Origin: Quercus robur
Taxonomy: Eukaryota; Streptophyta; Magnoliopsida; Fagales; Fagaceae
Assembly (NCBI RefSeq): GCF_932294415.1
Contig: NC_065544.1
Location: 31,467,210-31,531,209 of the forward strand
DNA: 64,000 nucleotides
Reading direction: 5' to 3'
How positions within the stretch are numbered: position 1 is the stretch's first letter; the number at the start of each line of letters is the position of its first letter. The notes beneath the pieces were generated by a model. The model had not been told where the DNA came from. It did not search any database and worked only from the letters and a program-made list of their open reading frames with translations. Positions 47,046 to 59,045 of this stretch are shown here, piece after piece. The translations under genes and the position numbers were made by a program.

Positions 47046-47702
47046 GAAGAGGGGAAGAAAGATGAATGAAAGGAAGCTATAATGTGGAGAAAGAAGGATG
47101 ATTGTGATTGTGCATGAAAGGAAACCAATCAAATTGATTATTATTAGGACTCAAAACCAATCAAATTGCTCACAATTAAAAGAAACCCTGTAAAGCTCTA
47201 AAGCTCTGCACAATAATAGACTTGGTAACAATAAGTACAATAGACTTCGGGTCGACCCACTGGTCTAAGGGTTTCTCGGATTCGGCCTTAAAACAAGCCC
47301 ACCTCCCAATCAAAGCAAATTAAATTAATAAGATAAATTAAAGTCACAATATTGTTAACAACATACTTCATAATTACCTTATTCATATGATAAGTTATTG
47401 ACGGTAGTCAAGAAAGTAATGTTACTGTTCTAACGATGACTCCAAAAATCAATAACAATTTACTAACTCAATAATTGTAAAAAATGTTTATAGTGTAACA
47501 TTGCTCTAATTTAATAAGATAATTTTAATGATTCTTTTCTTTTTCATGTCATAAAAGAAGAAAAATTATTGAATATATTGGGAGTATCAAAAAAAAATAT
47601 TTGCTAAGTTTTGTGAATGAAATTTTCAGATTAATAATATGAATTTAAACTTAAGTGAGCATTTTAAACATAAATAAAATCATGATTAATAATATATCAA
47701 TT

Positions 47703-47731
47703 CCCGTGCGGTAGCACGGGTTACATACTAG
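47703..47731 (+). terminator. Helitron 3' hairpin and CTAG end
   Basis: Stem CCCGTGC (47703-47709) with GCACGGG (47714-47720), loop GGTA, then seven bases and CTAG (47728-47731). In Helitrons this hairpin ends strand transfer during rolling-circle transposition. Confidence 0.92.
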
Positions 47732-48176
47732 TTAGTTTTAATGCACGCCGAAAATGAATAATCAGCTTTTAGAACCCTATCAAGCTGCAAAGGTGGTTCA
47801 AGCAGTACTCTTATGTTTGAATTCAGGGGGTATAACACATTGGGGAGACTTCAATTGAGGAGATAATATTAAAATAACACATAAAAGCTTAAGCCTATTA
47901 ACCATTCACACTTATCATTAGTATCCCATGTGGAACTTTAACATTTAACTAACCACACGCCTCACATGTGAATATGCCAATAGGGTAATATTCTCCATTC
48001 ATCATGTTTAAATGTCATAGCCAACTATCAAACAAGGCTTACAGCTTACAATAACCAGCTTATTTCTTTAATTTTAGCTGTTAGTCACAATTCCGAGATT
48101 TATTAAAGAACCCATCATGAAAACACCAAATTGTGAGATAGCTCAATTATACCTATATTTACTGCAGCAAGCAGAA

Positions 48177-48837
48177 TTAGCCGTAGATCCACGCGATGCG
48201 TGGGAATATATAAATATTATGTAATGGGGTGTAGTATATAAAAAGTAACAATCACTTTAAATATTATCTATTTTTTGAAAAAGATTTTTATAAGTATTTT
48301 TTCATCTTTTTATCTTTACAAATATACCATATTAAATTTTTTTTTTTTTTTTTGTATGTTTGATTAATATTTTTTTAAGGTGAACCGTATTTTTCTAACT
48401 TCTGTTGTAGTGTGTTATTTGCCTAATATACAACTAAACTTTATAAGTTTCAAATTTATTATTCAAATTTTCATTTCTTAAGGAATAAGGAGATTATCGT
48501 AATGATAAAAACTCATCACAAAATTATATTGTTATCTTAGCCAAAATTAAAATGAAACCATAGGAATAAGAGATAGACTTTATAATAATTTATTACTCAA
48601 ACAATTGGTAGGCATATTCAAATTCATATAACTATGTAGATTGTGTTTTGATATAAACTCAAATTCCTATTTTCAAAAAAACTAAGTATTAACCCAAACC
48701 GAAATTCAAAAGCAATACAAGAGAGAGATAAGACTTTGTGATGGGAAATTTAAAAAAAACAATACCAAAACTCATATTTTTTTATATAAAAAACCCACCA
48801 ACCTTAATTAGAGTTATAAGAAAGAACAAAAATCCAC

Positions 48838-48886
<49 letters not shown>

Positions 48887-49264
48887 TCACAGTTTTTTTG
48901 TGAGAAAAATATGAATTGAGTGAGAGAAATCATATTGAATTTATACAAAATAAAATGGGAAGAAGAAGAGTCAAAATATAAGAAAGAGAAAACGATGAAA
49001 GAAACGTAACGGTAAAGTAGAGAGTAGTGAGGAGATAAAGAGGTAAAGAAGGAGGAGAAAGATTGGAGGAAGTGTAACAGTAAATGTGGACTAATAGGAA
49101 GAAGAAGAGTTGTTTTTATTTTATTTATTTATTAAATAGGGAGAATAAAAGTGAGAAAAGAAGAGGGAGAAAATAAGTGGATGATGTGACCACTGATGTG
49201 GCTCAACAGGAACGTAGTAACAATAAATATTATGTTTCAGCTTTTAGATATATATAGATATAGA
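48177..49264 (-). mobile_element. Non-autonomous Helitron, 1088 bp, minus strand
   Basis: Read on the minus strand it starts TCTATATCTATATATATC after an A and ends CTAA before a T. Near the 3' end is the hairpin CCCACGCATCGCGTGG, about ten bases before CTAA. The flanks join as GCAGAA|TTTGGTAACCCAGC, the same place as in units A and B (TATTTGGTAACCCAG, TAATTTGGTAAAC). It has no Rep. It contains a (GA)n tract at 48841-48883 and otherwise nothing recognisable. Confidence 0.9.
48841..48883. repeat. (GA)n microsatellite
   Basis: About 21 GA units inside the 1.1-kb Helitron. Confidence 0.9.
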
Positions 49265-49397
49265 TTTGGTAACCCAGCAACCTTTCCACTTTTACTAGTC
49301 TTTTTAGTCTCAGGCTACAAACTTGGGGTAGAAAAGATCAATTGACTTTAATGAAAATGGTGGAATAAACTTCAAACACTAAATAATATCACCAAAT

Positions 49398-49468
49398 GGG
49401 CATTTGGTCTAGCGGTATGATCTCGCTTTGGGTGCAGAATGTCCTGAGTTCAATTCTTGGAATGCCCC
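49398..49468 (+). pseudogene. tRNA-Pro pseudogene, unit D
   Basis: It matches the tRNA-Pro genes along its whole length and keeps the TTTGGGT anticodon loop. One base is missing before the anticodon stem, that stem is broken (CTCGC against GCAGA), the T loop is TTCAATT and the T stem is mispaired. It is unlikely to fold or work. Confidence 0.9.
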
Positions 49469-50715
49469 CATTCATTAAATGTTGTTTCCCACAATTTTTC
49501 GTTTCAGATTTTAATAATGAAGTGTTTTTTTTTGTTTTTTTATTTTTTTATTTTTTAGTTCAGTTTTTAATAATGCTTAACATAAATTGAGCGAAGTCAA
49601 TTCAAAAACAGCAAAATTAAGTTTCAATATATCCAAAATATATCTTAAATCTGACAAGACTCTTCATTAATGAATAAAGAAATATAAATCGGGTTTTAGA
49701 AGATGCTGAATCAAGGGAGGGGAGGTAGGAAACAAACTCGAATTTCATAATTTATTACCTGAGGAGTTTTTTTACAAAATGAGGTCATTATGTAACTACC
49801 TCACAGCCTCGACATGCAAAAGATTCAGTTCTTTCTTGGATGATTAGCAATTCACTTAATTGTCCCGTCCTCCCTCCTAACCTCAATATTCTAGAATTAG
49901 TCCTATTACTTACAAAAATCAAAAGACACTACTTCATCAATAGGTAAGCAGGTAGAAGACAATGGTTACAAATTTTGTACAATCTAATGGACAAAACATA
50001 GCTATAGCTTTGTTGTGGCAAAGCTTAATGTAAAGGTATTTGGAATCAAGGCATCTTAACTTAGAGAGTTGAGACATCAGAAGATGATAAATGTCATAGA
50101 TTAAAATTCTAGTGAATGATACCAAATCAAATATATATTTATAATTAGTTTGTATGCATTGCATTATTCATCATGTGACTTTAAATATCATAATAGATAG
50201 CCAAAACTATCAAACCACTCTTATAGCTTACTATAACTATAACTAGCTAATTTCTCCACATGTATCTTAGATATGACAAGACAATTAGGTATCGGATTCA
50301 GAAGGAAGGTTAATTGAAAGCAGGAAGGAAGGAAGGAGAAACAATTAACAAACCCAAATTAATAATAATAATCCTTTAATTTTAATAATACCACCACCAC
50401 AAGTATAAAATAAAAGTCAACTACTTTACCTGCAAAAACACTTAAATATTCATCAATTAGCAAGAAGGCAAAAGGTTCTCAAATGCTGCGCATTGAGAGC
50501 ATCTCCAATAAATTTTTCAAATTTTTGTACTATTTGGTAAGTGAACAGTGACTTTTACCTTTTATCTACTTACTTTATAAAATACACTTTTCAATAGATT
50601 CTCTATATTTTCTCTATTCCATTAAAATATTATTTCTTTAATATTTTTTTAATTCTTCTTTTACTCATGCTGGCACAAAAAAGTTAGCTCTAGAATTTTT
50701 TAAAGTGATAAATTC

Positions 50716-51316
50716 TGTTAGTACATTTTAAATTAAATATGTTAAAACTCAAAATAACTGAAGATGAATAAAGAGATAAGTTATAATAAAAGTTGTTAAA
50801 GAAAGAGTTACTTGTATGTAAGTTAGATTAAATAAATTAAGAGAAGTTTTCTAAATTAATAAATAACATGTAGGTTATATGAAGGGTTGGAAGACTATAT
50901 ATACGGCTATGCTATGGACTAATTTCATATCAAGAGTGAATGAAAAAAATAGTTAAAAGCAAAGAGTATTGTGTGAGAGAGTGAATTCAATAATATTCCT
51001 AAATACTTGAGAGATTTCGGGCCAAAGAAAGGTGTTTTTCTGGTGGAGCTTTGAGCTTGAATACTTTGTGCAGAAGCTGTTCTAGCCATACAACATTTGT
51101 TGGGCTGTTGTATCCTGGGGGAGACAAGTCAGAGAAAGTCTGCACCGATTACAAAGTTTAGCCAACCAAGAGCTTGAATCTCCTTAAAGAGAGCGAGTGC
51201 CGCGCCTCAGTCCAAATAGTGTTGTGTAATTTTTCTCATTGAATTAATAATATTCAGAAGTACTATTCAGTTTCTCTTTGTGTGTTATTTCCATTATTAT
51301 TGTGTTTGCACCAACA
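50716..51316 (+). repeat. 5' LTR of the copia element
   Basis: 601 bases, TGTTAGTACA to GCACCAACA. A TATATATA box lies near 50895, so transcription probably starts within the following few dozen bases. Confidence 0.93.
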
Positions 51317-54300
51317 ATTTTAAGGAGATTCAACACATGGAGCCTACACAAGAGAAACCAAATGAGCCTGTTGGAGATCTCAACAACCCCTTTCGCTTTA
51401 AGGGAGCCCACTTCAAGAGGTGGAAAGGAAAGGTCCTCTTCTACTTGAGTCTTCTCAAAGTCGCCTACATCCTCACTGACAAGAATCCGTCAAAAGTTTC
51501 TACCGATGAGATGAGTGAGGAAGAATATATTCTCCATCAAGAAAAAATAGATAAGTATACAAAAGATGAATATAATTGTCGCTCTTATCTATTGAATTGT
51601 CTTGCCGATCATTTCTATGATTATTATGATACAACTTACAATTCTGCCAAGAAAATTTGGAAAGCTTTACAAAGCAAGTATGATACCGAGGAGGCTGGTG
51701 CAAAGAAGTATGTTGCTAGTAGATTTTTCCGTTACCAAATGGTGGATGGAAAATCGGTGGTGGATCAAGCACAAGACTTCCAAATGATTGTAGCAGAATT
51801 GAGATCCGAAAGCATAAAGATTGGAGACAATTTGGTGGTAGCTGGCATAATTGATAAACTACCACAATCTTGGAGGGAGTTCCAAAAGACTTTGCGGCAC
51901 AAACAAAAGGAGACATCCTTAGAGACTTTGATCACACGCATCCGTGTGGAGGAGGAGGCTAGAGGACAAGATGCACTCATGACACAAGAGAGCAATGGTA
52001 ATTCCACCACAAAGGTAAACCTTATTTCATCCAATAATAATATGCCCAAAAATCATTTTCCTAGAAATGTTCAATTGAAGCCTAAAAAAAGAGCCTTTAA
52101 AAATAATAATAGACCTCAAGGAAGGGGAAACCCAAACAAAAATTACAATAAGAACCAAGGACCCCCTTCACAAGATCAATTTAATAGATCATGATTTGTC
52201 TGTGGCAAGAGTGGGCATATTGCTTGATTTTGCAAATTTTGGAAACGTGAGTCTATTCCGCAGGTTAACGTAACCGAAGAGCCTTTAGTGGCTATGATTA
52301 CAGACATCAATATGGTGCAATATGTTGAAGGGTGGTGGGCAGATTCTGGTGCTAATAGGCACGTCTGTTATGACAAAAATTGGTTCAAATTGTACACTCC
52401 TTTTGAAGAAGAAAAAACTGTTATGCTTGGTGATTCTAGCAAAACCAAGGTTCTTGGGAGTGGTGAGGTTGAATTGAAATTCACTTCTAGACGTGTGCTA
52501 ACATTGAAAGATGTTCTTTACACTCCGTCTATGAGGAAGAATTTGATGTCAAGTTTTTTGCTTAACAAGGCTGGCTTCAAGCAAACTATGGAATCTGATA
52601 ATTATGTAATCACTAAAAAGGGATTATTTATGGGCAAGGGTTATGCTTGTGATGGAATGTTTAAATTGAATGTTGAGAATAATAAAGCATCCATCAGTTC
52701 AGTTTATATGCTTTCTTCTATTAATTTTTGGCATGCTTGTTTATGTCATATAAATAGTAGATATGTGGGAATCATGAGTAGTTTAGGATTAATTCCAAGA
52801 TTGTCAAAAGATTTTGAAAAATGTGAAACCTCAAGCTAAGATTACAAAAAAGCCTCATAAAAGTGTTGTAAGAAATACCGAATTGCTTGAGTTAATTCAC
52901 TCCGATTTATGTGAATTTGAGGGAATTTTAACTCGTGGAGGAAATAGATATATTATCACTTTTATTGATGATTTCTCAAAATATACAACTATTTATTTGT
53001 TGAAAAATAAAAGTGATGCTTTTGAAAAATTTCAGGATTTTTTTAAAAGAAGTTGAAAATCAATTCGGTAGAAAAATAAAAAGAATAAGAAGTGATAGAG
53101 GCCGTGAGTATGAATCAAGTGCATTCAACTCATTTGTTCAATCTTTGGGAATTATCCATGAAACTACTGCACCATATTCATCTGCTTTTAATGGTGTGGC
53201 TGAAAGAAAAAATAGAACTTTAATTGAGTTAACAAATGCCATGTTAATTGAATCTGGTGCACCTTTACATTTTTGGGGTGAAGCTATTTTAACTGCATGT
53301 CATGTTTTGAATAGAGTGCCACATAAAAAGTCACACACCACACCTTTTGAGATGTGGAAAGGACATAAGCCAAATTTGAGATATTTGAGAGTATGGGGTT
53401 GTCTTGCTTATGTAAGGCTTACTGACCCTAAAATACCTAAATTAGGTATAAGAGCTACTACCTGTGCTTTTCTTGGTTATGCGATTAATAGTGCAGCCTA
53501 TAGATTTTTTGATCTTGAAAACAAAATAATTTTTGAATCTGGAGATGCAATTTTTCATGAAGAAAAATTTCCTTTTAAATTGAAAAATAGTGGGGGTGAA
53601 GAAAATATTTTGTCACAACCTAGTTCTTCTACATCACATTTACAAAATCAAGAAAATTTTGAAATGGAACCTAGAAGAAGTAAAAGAGCTAGAGTTGAAA
53701 AGGATTTTGGTCCTGATTATTATGTTTTTAACATTGAGGAAAATCCCCAAAATTTAAAAGAGGCTTTAACATCACCTGATACTATATTTTGGAAAGAGGC
53801 TGTAAATGATGAGATGGAATCTCTAATTTCTAATAGAACTTGGAAATTAGTAGATCTTCCACCGGGTTGTAAGACCATAGGTTGTAAATGGGTCCTTAGA
53901 AAAAAGTTGAAACCGGATGGATCAATAGATAAGTTTAAAGCTAGACTTGTTGCAAAAGGCTTTAAACAAAAAGTTGATCTTGATTTCTTTGATACATTTT
54001 CTCCGGTAACAAGAATTACATCTATTAGATTGTTAATTGCTATTGCTGCAATTTTTGATTTGAAAATTCATCAAATGGATGTAAAAACTGCTTTTCTAAA
54101 TGGGGACTTAGAGGAAGAGATTTATATGGACCAACCTGAAGGCTTTGTAGAGCCTGGACAAGAAAGCAAGGTATGTAAGCTAACTAAATCCCTATATGGC
54201 TTAAAACAAGCACCTAAGCAGTGGCATGAAAAGTTTGATTCCTGTATGATTGAGAATGGTTATAAATCAAATGAATGTGACAAATGTATTTATTCTAAAT

Positions 54301-55884
54301 CATGGAATAATCTACATGTTATTATTAGCCTCTATGTGGATGATATGTTGATTTTTGGCTCAAATATGCATGTTATAAATGGGACAAAAAATATGCTTAA
54401 AAGCCATTTTGATATGAAAGATCTTGGTGAGGCTAATTTTATTTTGGGTATGAAAATTACAAAAACATGTGATGGAATATATCTTGATCAATCACATTAT
54501 GTTGAGAAAATATTGAGAAAATATAATTTTCATAATCACAAAAGTGTAGCTACTCCTTTTGATTCTAGTGTTCATTTATTTCCTGTGAATAATGATGATG
54601 AGATTTTTAATCAAAAGGATTATGCTAGTATCATTGGTAGTTTGCGTTATGCTACTGATTGTACTAGACCTGACATTGCATATGCAGTAGGAGTACTTAG
54701 TAGATTTACTAGCAAGCCTAGTAAAGATCATTGGCTAGCTATTGAGCGAGTCATGAGATATTTAATTGGTACCAAAAACTATGGCATATTTTATAAAAAG
54801 TACCCTGCTGTGATTGAAGCTTTTAGTGATGCCGATTGGAATACTTTGTCAGGTGATTCTCTCTCTACCACTGGTTATATTTTTACCTTAGGTAGTGGTG
54901 CTATTTGTTGGAAATCTAAAAAACAAACAATAATTGCCAATTCAACAATGGAAGCTGAATTAATAGCATTAGCTTCAACTAGTGAAGAGGCAAATTGGCT
55001 TAGAGATTTGTTATATGAAATTCCACTTTGGGAAAAGCCAATTCCACCTATATTAATTCATTGTGATAGCACTACCGCAATTGGTAGAGTTAAAAACCGT
55101 TACTACAATGGTAAATCTAGACCTATAAGAAGAAAGCACAGTACTGTGCGATCTTATTTGAGTAGTGGCATCATAACTGTGGATTATATTAAATCTAATG
55201 ATAATCTTGCAGATCCATTTACCAAGGCCTTGGCAAAAGATAGAGTCTGGAATACATCGAGGGGGATGGGACTAAAGTCCATAGAATCATGAGCCATGTA
55301 TGAGGATACCCAACCCAAGGACCAGAGATCCTGAGAATTGGGTTCAATGGGAAAAACGAATCGTACGATGGTCGTAAGAAATGCACTATTCATTTTTTTA
55401 ATTATTTATTTTATAAATAATTTTTAATTGTTCATCCCTATGATGTAAGTGCATTTATCCTGTAATGTGGAGAGGCTGAGTAAAAAACTCTTAATGAAAT
55501 TTGTAGCTCGTATGAGTGGGGTGTCAGAATTATAGGAGCACCCTTGACAAAATTTCACCTATGTGAGTGTGGGGGTGGGGCCGCTCCCTATGAGATTTGG
55601 ACTTAATCTCAAATACACTCATGAAACTGGGATCAGCACACGGCCATAAAGTGCTAGCTATAAAAGCTCATGTCAACACCTAGATCATTATGTGTGAGCA
55701 TCAATACTTTATTTCCCTTAAGCAGTCATGGTTCAAGTCGGAGACCACTACTGACTCTGGAGTAGAGATTGTTGTTTCACTAAGTGAAGGTTCAATGCAG
55801 AGCACACCTTCATGATGCATAATAATCCCTCTTTGCCCGGTAATCTCTCATTTTCCAAATTTAATATTAAAATGAGTGGGGGAA

Positions 55885-56485
55885 TGTTAGTACATTTTAA
55901 ATTAAATATGTTAAAACTCAAAATAACTGAAGATGAATAAAGAGATAAGTTATAATAAAAGTTGTTAAAGAAAGAGTTACTTGTATGTAAGTTAGATTAA
56001 ATAAATTAAGAGAAGTTTTCTAAATTAATAAATAACATGTAGGTTATATGAAGGGTTGGAAGACTATATATACGGCTATGCTATGGACTAATTTCATATC
56101 AAGAGTGAATGAAAAAAATAGTTAAAAGCAAAGAGTATTGTGTGAGAGAGTGAATTCAATAATATTCCTAAATACTTGAGAGATTTCGGGCCAAAGAAAG
56201 GTGTTTTTCTGGTGGAGCTTTGGGCTTGAACACTTTGTGCAGAAGCTGTTCTAGCCATACAACATTTGTTGGGCTGTTGTATCCTAGGGGAGACAAGTCA
56301 GAGAAGGTCTGCACCGGTTACAAAGTTTAGCCAACCAAGGGCTTAAATCTCCTTAAAGAGAGCGAGTGCCGCGCCTCAGTCCAAATAGTGTTGTGTAATT
56401 TTTCTCATTGAATTAATAATATTCAGAAGTACTATTCAGTTTCTCTTTGTGTGTTATTTCCATTATTATTGTGTTTGCACCAACA
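55885..56485 (+). repeat. 3' LTR of the copia element
   Basis: 601 bases, the same length as the 5' LTR and about 98.8 percent identical by eye; nearly all differences are transitions. Confidence 0.93.
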
Positions 56486-58646
56486 AATTCTTTTGCTAAT
56501 CTACAGTAACTCATCAAACTTGATGAGTTACTGTTCATGAGCAAAAAACTTTTTGAGAAGTAGAGAGATTGTTGGAGCAATGAATTATGGTTTCATTTTC
56601 TATTATAGAGAGAATTTTGGATTTTCTTTTTTTGAGAGAGTTTCAACTTATGACGTCTGCTCTTGATGATTGCTCTTTATTATCAGACTAAGATACCAAT
56701 CAATTTTTGATGTAGGTGGAGATTAAACTCCAGTTGAGCTAACTGGAACCCACTAGAATTTTGGATTTAACTATACCATTGGAGATACTCTCAATGCACC
56801 GCCCGAAAATTTGATAACCTTACTAATAAATGCTTTTTTTTTTTTTTTTTTCAATCCTTATAATAAAAGTACGTCGTATTGGATATGTCATAACGTTCTC
56901 TCTGTGACGGCGCTATTTTGGTATGTTCTTCTCTGAATCTTATTTTTACTTTAATTAATGAATTAATTAATTGAGAGCGAGTTTGTTTGATTTTGAGTAA
57001 AATATTTATTTATTGTTGCGTTATGCTTTGTGCTTGGGCATTTGGCGTTTGGCAGCAAAGAAAGAAAGAAAGAAACACTCTGACTCAGTCTCAATAATTC
57101 AATGGCTAACGTAAGTAAGTTAATTGAACTCACACTCACATATTCCTTCCTCTGATCTGATGAAAAGTAGTAATACGGACTCGTCCTTGCCTGCCACAGG
57201 AAGGAAGGAAGGAAGAAGTAGTAAATATGGGAATGTGAAGCGAAACTCGCGCTTAAGGTAACGGTCACTGATGTAGTAGTAGAAGCTTTGGTCGCTGCTT
57301 GCACCGGAGAATTTGGCTATGGGTCTATGGTCTAAAATTAAAGGAAAGGAAACTCAGTTTAAGGGTCCCCCTCCCCCAGCTGTTGGTCAGGTTCTACTAC
57401 TACTACTACTACGTACCTTTGTATCTGGTAATGGAAAAAAGGTTGTGAATTCTTAAATTAAAAAAATTGATGGTGTTGGATTGGATAGGATACCTTTTTT
57501 GTATTTGTATTTGTAGGCTTCCAGTCAAAACAAAAGGGCTGTGGTTGATTTTTCTTCACCCAATATAGCAAAAGAAATGCATGTATGTAGGCCATTTAAG
57601 ATCTACCATTATTGGGGACGGGGACACGATAGCCCGTATGCTTGAGTTGAGTTTTCACGCGTCGGACTTCTTTGCCGAAATCATATATGTCCATGTTGGA
57701 GATTGCATGATGGGCTGTTATTTCAAAAAATTTCGATAACTATCATATAATATTCAAAATCTTTCCCTCTTTTTTCATCGGTACCTTTACCTCAAGGCTG
57801 AAAATTTTCCCGTCTGTTGCTGTTTGGCATGTTGAAAAGTTTTCAAACTGGGAAGATGTTAATGAAGCAGCAGCAGCTGCTATTGGAGATCTACAGGTAA
57901 CTTTAAAGTTGTGTGGATTGTTATTGGATCTTTCTTTATTCTTTCACTAACCTCATATATGTTGCTCAGATGGCATCTCCTCCCCTTATAAGAACAAGGT
58001 AGGTGGGGTGTCAAGACCCATTGGATGTGTGTATATTATAATTATTTATTCTACTGAAGGTGATATTAGGGAGATCAGACGGAATTATTTTCTTAGGAAA
58101 TTTACCTCATCACTTTTCAGTTGCAGTTCCTACAAAATGAAACTTGGGGTAAGATGTCGTCAAGAAAGAATTACATTCATTTTAATATTACTGTATTTTT
58201 CACTCTCTGATTCTTATATTTTTGAGTTCTTTTATACATTAGGGCATTTTATAATGAATGATTTTGTGACACATTACAAAAATGAAAAATTAAATGATGA
58301 AATGTGATTCTAACTTGAATGCTACTTGTTAGGAATTCTATAAAGATCAGAAAAGAGGTTTGACAGTGATCCTGATTTTAGGAGAGGGCACAGAAGGCAG
58401 TGGTTCGGCTCCAGGTGATTTTTTTTTTAAACTTTTGTAGCTTATGGATTGAGGTTAATCTCTCAAATAATGCAAAATCTTAGGTCACTATTAAAATTTT
58501 GAATATCTAGGCTTCACATTATGTCTGTTTGAGTTTCTCTTTTACTAATTTTTCGTGGCTTAACTTTCTACTGGGTGGGGATCAGAAATATCGTAAAGCA
58601 TGGACACAGATTTGTGAAATCAGTCAAAATGAGTTTAACAGGGTTT

Positions 58647-58927
58647 GTGTCCGTTTGGATTGAATTTATTGTTGCTGAAACTAAAAACTGAAAACTGAAA
58701 ATACTATAACAAAATAATTTTTAAATGTGTGAATAGTGCTGTGGGACTCATTTTTAATATTTTTAAATGTGTGAACAGTGCATGCACAGTGCGTAAACAG
58801 TGCATACACTGTTCATAAACAGTGAATTTTGTCTCTGAAAATCAATAACTACGGCTAAAAAAAAAAAAGAAAAAAAGAAGAAGAGAACGCACGTTTGTAA
58901 ACGCAGACGCCCAATCCAAACCCCACC
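58647..58927 (+). mobile_element. GTTTGG-family MITE inside an ArgRS exon
   Basis: Starts TGTCCGTTTGGATTG and ends CAATCCAAACCCCACC, short inverted ends. It contains the family blocks CTGAAAACTGAAAATACTAT, AAAATAATTTTTAAATGTGT and AACAGTGCAT. ArgRS coding text runs up to it (AGTTTAACAGG) and resumes after it (TATCAACGTCTTTTGG), so it interrupts an exon. Confidence 0.75.
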
Positions 58928-59045
58928 TTTATCAACGTCTTTTGGAGTTCAGTTAGAGGAAAAGGTATGTGAATTTCAATAATTTTATCCCCCAAAAAAA
59001 AAAAATATATATATATATATATTTTTTTTGGGATAAAATTGCCAC

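Larger units (their letters stand above)
40116..47731 (+). mobile_element. 7.6-kb Helitron with Rep and captured host gene fragments
   Basis: The 5' end TCTATATATAAAATAATAGG follows an A. The 3' end has the stem CCCGTGC/GCACGGG (47703-47720, loop GGTA), then TTACATA and CTAG before a T. Host flanks join as TATAA|TTAGTTTTAATGC, matching unit A at 37186 (TATGATTAGTTTTTATGC) and unit D at about 50141 (ATAATTAGTTTGTATGC), so the ends are exact. Inside, in order: a TFB1-like exon, an internal duplication, a spliced Rep gene with the HUH nuclease core, and an antisense XTH fragment. The helicase domain of a full Rep/Hel protein is absent, so it cannot move unaided. Insertion between A and T without target duplication fits rolling-circle transposition. 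Confidence 0.95.
36050..50490. repeat. Tandem array of about five tRNA-Pro-bearing units, broken up by transposons
   Basis: Units of roughly 1.4 kb share the same order: ATCAAA-TAGGCTTACTATAA, CCTGCAGCAAGC, TTTGGTAACCCAG, TTTTTACAAGT, the tRNA gene, TCATTAAAT, ATTCTTCATTAATGAATAA, GAATCAAGGAAGGGGAG, GGAAACAAACCCAA, ACACTTCATCAATAGGTAAGCAG. Approximate units: A 36100-37490, B 38175-39120, C 39400-40115 plus 47732-47890, D 47890-50160, and a decayed E about 50200-50490 without tRNA. The copies differ by many substitutions, so the array is old. Sister units give the empty sites of three insertions. Confidence 0.8.
50716..56485 (+). mobile_element. Ty1/copia LTR retrotransposon (young fossil)
   Basis: Two 601-bp LTRs (50716-51316 and 55885-56485), TG...CA ends, and an exact AATTC target duplication (50711-50715 and 56486-56490). 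A purine tract, AGTGGGGGAA, precedes the 3' LTR. Domain order is copia-type. Gag lies about 51.3-52.2 kb with a zinc knuckle at its end, and protease about 52.3 kb. Integrase lies about 52.7-53.5 kb. Reverse transcriptase lies about 53.8-54.5 kb with YVDDMLIFG. RNase H lies about 54.8-55.3 kb. I did not recognise the usual initiator-Met primer site after the 5' LTR. The LTRs differ at about 7 of 601 bases (1.2 percent), suggesting insertion within roughly the last million years. All parts are present, but the coding region is broken in about two places. It sits inside an older MITE. The copia lineage was not resolved. Confidence 0.95.
50490..56797. mobile_element. MITE (about 530 bp) split by the copia element
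   Basis: The outer ends are perfect inverted repeats: GCATTGAGAG on the left and CTCTCAATGC on the right, extending into GCATCTCCAAT against ATTGGAGATAC. Without the nested retrotransposon the two parts (50490-50710, 56486-56797) total about 530 bases. The GAGCATCTCCAA terminus is common in plant PIF/Harbinger-type MITEs, but the flanks do not give a clean 3-bp duplication, so the class is tentative. No gene. Confidence 0.65.

Noticed and set aside
51317-51336. Initiator-Met tRNA primer site after the copia 5' LTR
   Set aside because: The bases after the LTR do not match the usual TGGTATCAGAGC, so no standard primer site was called.
58008-58307. 99-codon open frame
   Set aside because: It falls in an intron of the ArgRS pseudogene and has no resemblance to that enzyme or any other.
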